Shown here piece after piece: positions 19,638 through 22,663 of a stretch of 22,663 nt of DNA. Made by a program: the position numbers and the translations under genes. Below the pieces are notes generated by a model that did not search any database, was not told the DNA's origin, and was given only the letters and a program-made list of their open reading frames with translations. How positions within the stretch are numbered: position 1 is the first letter of the stretch; each line of letters begins with the position of its first letter. The stretch is from Stephanodiscus triporus (Eukaryota; Bacillariophyta; Thalassiosirophyceae; Thalassiosirales; Thalassiosiraceae): the NCBI GenBank assembly GCA_036939755.1, contig JALLAZ010000126.1:1-22663 (forward strand). The letters run 5' to 3'.

Positions 19638-22440
19638 CGTACGTCCACAGCAATATCCCTCCTATCCTTAAGGGCTTTTTGTTTTCCGCCTCCAGAACGA
19701 GTATCCATTGACAACGGTAACATTCCACTAGCATATGAACCTCCAAAACCACCACAAGCTTGCTGAATTTCTTGGGTACTCGAAAAATTATTCATGTTTA
19801 TTGAGGTTGGCATTCTCTTCTTATGTTCAATCAATGTGTCAAACGCTTCTTTTTCTCTGTCTAGGGACGATAAAAAATTTATGTCCTCTGCGCTGGCTTC
19901 GTAGAGGAGGAAGAATACTTGTAGCCTATCTTCCTCTGGAAGTTTTGTTGAATTTGACGTACCATAATCGTTCGTAGAATTGGAAAAGAGTTCAAGCGTG
20001 CGGATGAAACCTGGATCGGAGTCATACATCACTACATAATTTGGTCGAATGTCGTGTAGTATAATAGAAGCCTCGCCTTCTGCTAAATTGGAAAATGTTC
20101 GTATAAACAGCTTCAACCCATCAATTGGCTCCACCTTATATGCAAGCTCGTCTTCATCATCTGATGACCAGCCTAGAGATCCTTCATCAGAGGATTCTTC
20201 CCCACTATCTGCCATTTGAAACACGGCGTCCATGTTTGAAGTATTCCCATCACCTCTAGATTGTTCTACTGCTTCGTCCAAATATGCCTGCTGTCGAATC
20301 GCGTCTGCTTTAACAGAACCACGAGCTTTTTCCTCGACCATTTTTTTTCGCCTCCTCTTCCAGTGCGTGAGCTTCGTGCGATCTTCCTCGACAACTTTGC
20401 TGTATTGGTCCATCTTGTCTGCCCCGAACAATATGTTGTGCACTCGACTATGTTCTTCGTAAAGCAAGCGTTGCTCGGTAGGCATCGAATCGAGGTCAAG
20501 TGCTCCTGTTCGAATCAATGGCTTCACTTTCTGCTGGACTTGATCAAGGAAATTAAGAAAGTTTCGAGCCGCAGCTCTATTTTCTCCCGCCCCATGAGCA
20601 ACGTATGTTCTGACGGATCGGAGGGCGCGCTCATCTTTCACCAAGAGCAGCACATTCGCATTCTCATAACCGGTTTTACGAAGTTTATTCTTCCATCTCT
20701 TTTCAATCTCAGTCAATACTTCCAACAACAACCTCTCTTTCGGCTTGTGCTCCAGCACACGCTTTAACCTCCAAACTGGCTTATTTTCTTCGGTTTCGGC
20801 GCGTATCAATCGGTAAACTCTTTCCTTCGCCAGTCTAAACAGGTTCTCCCCTGCATCCTGCAACATCCAATACGATTGATTTTTGCTTGATGCATTCATT
20901 GCCTTGATCCCCATCAATAGGGTCCAGAACTGGACGCAATCTAAAAGCAGCGTAAGCTGACATTCGCACAAGCATCATTTTCGGTGTCCTTAACCACACA
21001 CTCACCGTACTCAATCAAATGATGAAATAATTGACTCAGGGTCCTCAGATCACTGATGCACTGTTTGACGTCCCAGCTTAGACGATGCCAATCTCCCTCC
21101 AGTTGTCGACTCAGTATGAACGAAAAATTCGTAGATATGCATTGCTGAATCGTAAACTTCCAATCCCTCGTGCCGTCTTCCCTGGTGCGATTAGTGCGAT
21201 TGGCCAGGCCGTGATCATCGGTGGTATCGCTATTTCGTTTTCGTTTGCCACCACCACCGGCTGCATCGAACATAAATGACAGATCGACCAGGTTGCTCTT
21301 TTGCCGCAAGTCCCTCAGACACGATCGCATCGAGGCCGCCAAATAGTTCTGGATGGATTTCATCGAATCGCTGAGGGGCTGGTGCAACTCGATGACCGAC
21401 GGAGGCTGCCGCTCCAACTCTTCGGCGACCGAAGCATGAAACCTGGGGTACAAGAAAAGTCGTTGCACCTGCAGCGACTTCAGGATTTTGTCGACCTTGG
21501 CGAAGCTACCGCTAACGAGTGAGCTCGCGTCGTCCGAAAAAGCCTTGATAAATCCCCTGCTCCCGATCGACGACGACGACGTGTCGTTACTGGCAGGAAT
21601 GGCCCCGTAGACGGACGTGAAATACTTCTGACTCCTAAAAATCCTCAATATGAACGCCTCCGTGCTCTTCTCTCCCACGACCCTCTCAGCGTGAGCCACC
21701 AGCATCCCCTCGATGTCCCTCGCCCTGGCCGTACCCTGGAGAAGGTCGACGATGAGTATCCGCGACGTCACGACGAAGACTCCCCCGCGAGCGTAGAGGG
21801 CCGATCGCTCCGAGGCCTGGCCGGCCTCGTTGGTGATGATCCGGGGGAGTTCGTCCGGGGGGGTTCCCCAAGACGAGAGCGTGGACATGACGACACGACG
21901 TTCGTCGTCGCGCAGGTTCAGCACGAATACCAACGGCGGCTTTCGGCGATGACGTCGTCGACATCCGTCGCCGCCACCGCCCTCGGCGGAATCCGATGTT
22001 CGCCGATCGTCGTCGTCGCTCCTGCCGGTCCCTCCTCCGTCCACGGTCGCGGCGTATCCGCCGTCGGAGACATCGCCGTAAAATCTTACGAAGCTGCAAA
22101 GCAGGCCAAGCCAGCCGAGGCCGCGGCCCAACACGACGAGGCCGTCCTCGGAGTATAGGTCAGAGAACGCCTCGGAGAGGTATGATGGCAGTCGCGAATG
22201 GGGATGGGTGTTCAGGAGCGACGATTCCTGAATCGGCGGCGGCGGACTCGACGCCGGCGCCGAACGACCGACACGATGTCGTCTAGATCGTTTTTCCTTT
22301 CTTTGGGATTCGACGACATCGCCCGTTCCTTCGTCGCTAACGTCGGCTTCTTCGAGGTCGACGACATCTTCGTTGATGTCGTTGTCATCTTCGGCGGCGC
22401 TCTTTTTGGTTCGTTTCCGCTTGGGGGGACGGCCGCTCAT
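19638..22440 (-). CDS. ERCC4: XPF/ERCC4 DNA repair endonuclease, 5' part (912 codons)
   Basis: Spliced model: 22440-21006 and 20940-19638, with a 65-nt intron (GTGAGT...TTTTAG) restoring LIEY|DCVQFWTLLMGIKAM. XPF with ERCC1 cuts the damaged strand 5' to lesions in nucleotide excision repair and acts in crosslink repair. An N-terminal basic signal (KRKRTKK) precedes the degenerate SF2 helicase-like domain: GLVVLGRGLG, LPRIITNEAGQ, GGVFVVTSRILIVDLLQG, EAFILRIFRSQKYF, GFIKAFSDD and FLYPRFHASV. The second exon holds KPKERLLLEVLTEIEKRW, NVLLLVKDERALRSV, IRPNYVVMYDSDPGFIRTLE, LQVFFLLYEASAEDINFLSS and the start of the nuclease domain, DRRDIAVDVR. The exon ends at a good donor (CG|GTGAGT at 19637), phase 2. 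The ERK catalytic motif, the rest of the nuclease and the HhH domain are missing here; only one later exon is recognisable, at 4190-4370. Confidence 0.9.
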
Positions 22441-22663
22441 CGCCAGTTACTTTTGGGGGGGCACCACCTCCCAACGCTCATTTCGGCTTTTTTTGCGGGA
22501 GAAGAGAACTGACAAAAAATGTTCCCGCCTCCGCACAGAAACCTTTTTTTACTAGCGTTAACATCCAAATGGAGCGTCGGGATGATGGATATTCATCATC
22601 ACTCCACCAATATCAGAGATTTAGCGGACTAAAATCAGTTGGGGCCTCCCAACACCCTGACGA
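22441..22663 (-). promoter_or_regulatory. Upstream region of XPF with E2F-like motifs
   Basis: This is 223 bases upstream of the XPF start. On the plus strand it contains TTCCCGCC at 22522-22529 and TTTTTTGCGGGA at about 22488-22499. Both resemble E2F/DP binding sites, which often sit before replication and repair genes in plants and algae. No TATA box is evident at a sensible distance. This is motif recognition only. Confidence 0.3.

Noticed and set aside
21686..22158. Antisense frames over XPF exon 1
   Set aside because: Arg/Ala-rich shadows of a GC-rich conserved coding exon.
1..22663. tRNA, rRNA or CRISPR features
   Set aside because: No cloverleaf with a TTC-type T-loop, no rRNA core sequence and no regularly spaced repeats were recognised by eye. 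The TGTGCATG arrays are transposon ends, not CRISPR.

Overview
The window looks like nuclear DNA of a diatom, probably a centric one. Four things support this. First, there is a DUF6824 domain (NDVLCGRGGG...GRFL...KTSQALRE), a family expanded in diatoms. Second, there is a diatom-style HMG box (CPLSAYQIFF...PDWYAGPGKRK...DPETK). Third, short introns of about 65-165 nt with GTGAGT-like donors interrupt most host genes. Fourth, there is a reverse-transcriptase element of a kind I associate with diatoms. Exon structures were worked out by hand from reading frame, splice signals and protein-family continuity; no transcript evidence was available.

Layout from left to right. 1-761 is non-coding and partly GA-rich. 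762-3720 (minus) holds DUF6824, HMG-box and condensin CAP-G-like coding sequence in two frames that meet at an ATGA overlap. 4190-4370 (minus) is an orphan exon of the XPF/ERCC4 nuclease. 4390-6093 (minus) is a four-exon phytanoyl-CoA-dioxygenase-like gene. 6144-11061 is a DNA transposon of about 4.9 kb with inverted ends built from TGTGCATG/CATGCACA repeats. It encodes a two-exon transposase of about 1213 residues with a GCM/WRKY-type zinc finger, an RNase H-like DDE core, a ubiquitin-hydrolase-like cysteine protease and a C-terminal PARP-like zinc finger. 11209-12204 (plus) is a four-exon METTL21-type methyltransferase. 12281-13677 (minus) is a two-exon RluA-type pseudouridine synthase. About 13845-19616 (plus) is a C/A-rich, G-poor retroelement that breaks off inside its reverse transcriptase at an N (19617). 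19638-22440 (minus) is the first 912 codons of XPF/ERCC4, ending at a splice donor 20 nt before the N.

The host genes look like unrelated housekeeping functions (DNA repair, oxygenase, protein methylation, RNA modification, chromatin) and do not form a pathway. Most of the interest is in the mobile DNA and the breakage around it. The DNA transposon sits in what was probably a shared divergent promoter between the dioxygenase and the methyltransferase. XPF is present in two collinear pieces 15 kb apart, with the catalytic ERK segment missing from both. The right-hand break coincides with the N, so an assembly join must be excluded before any biological reading.
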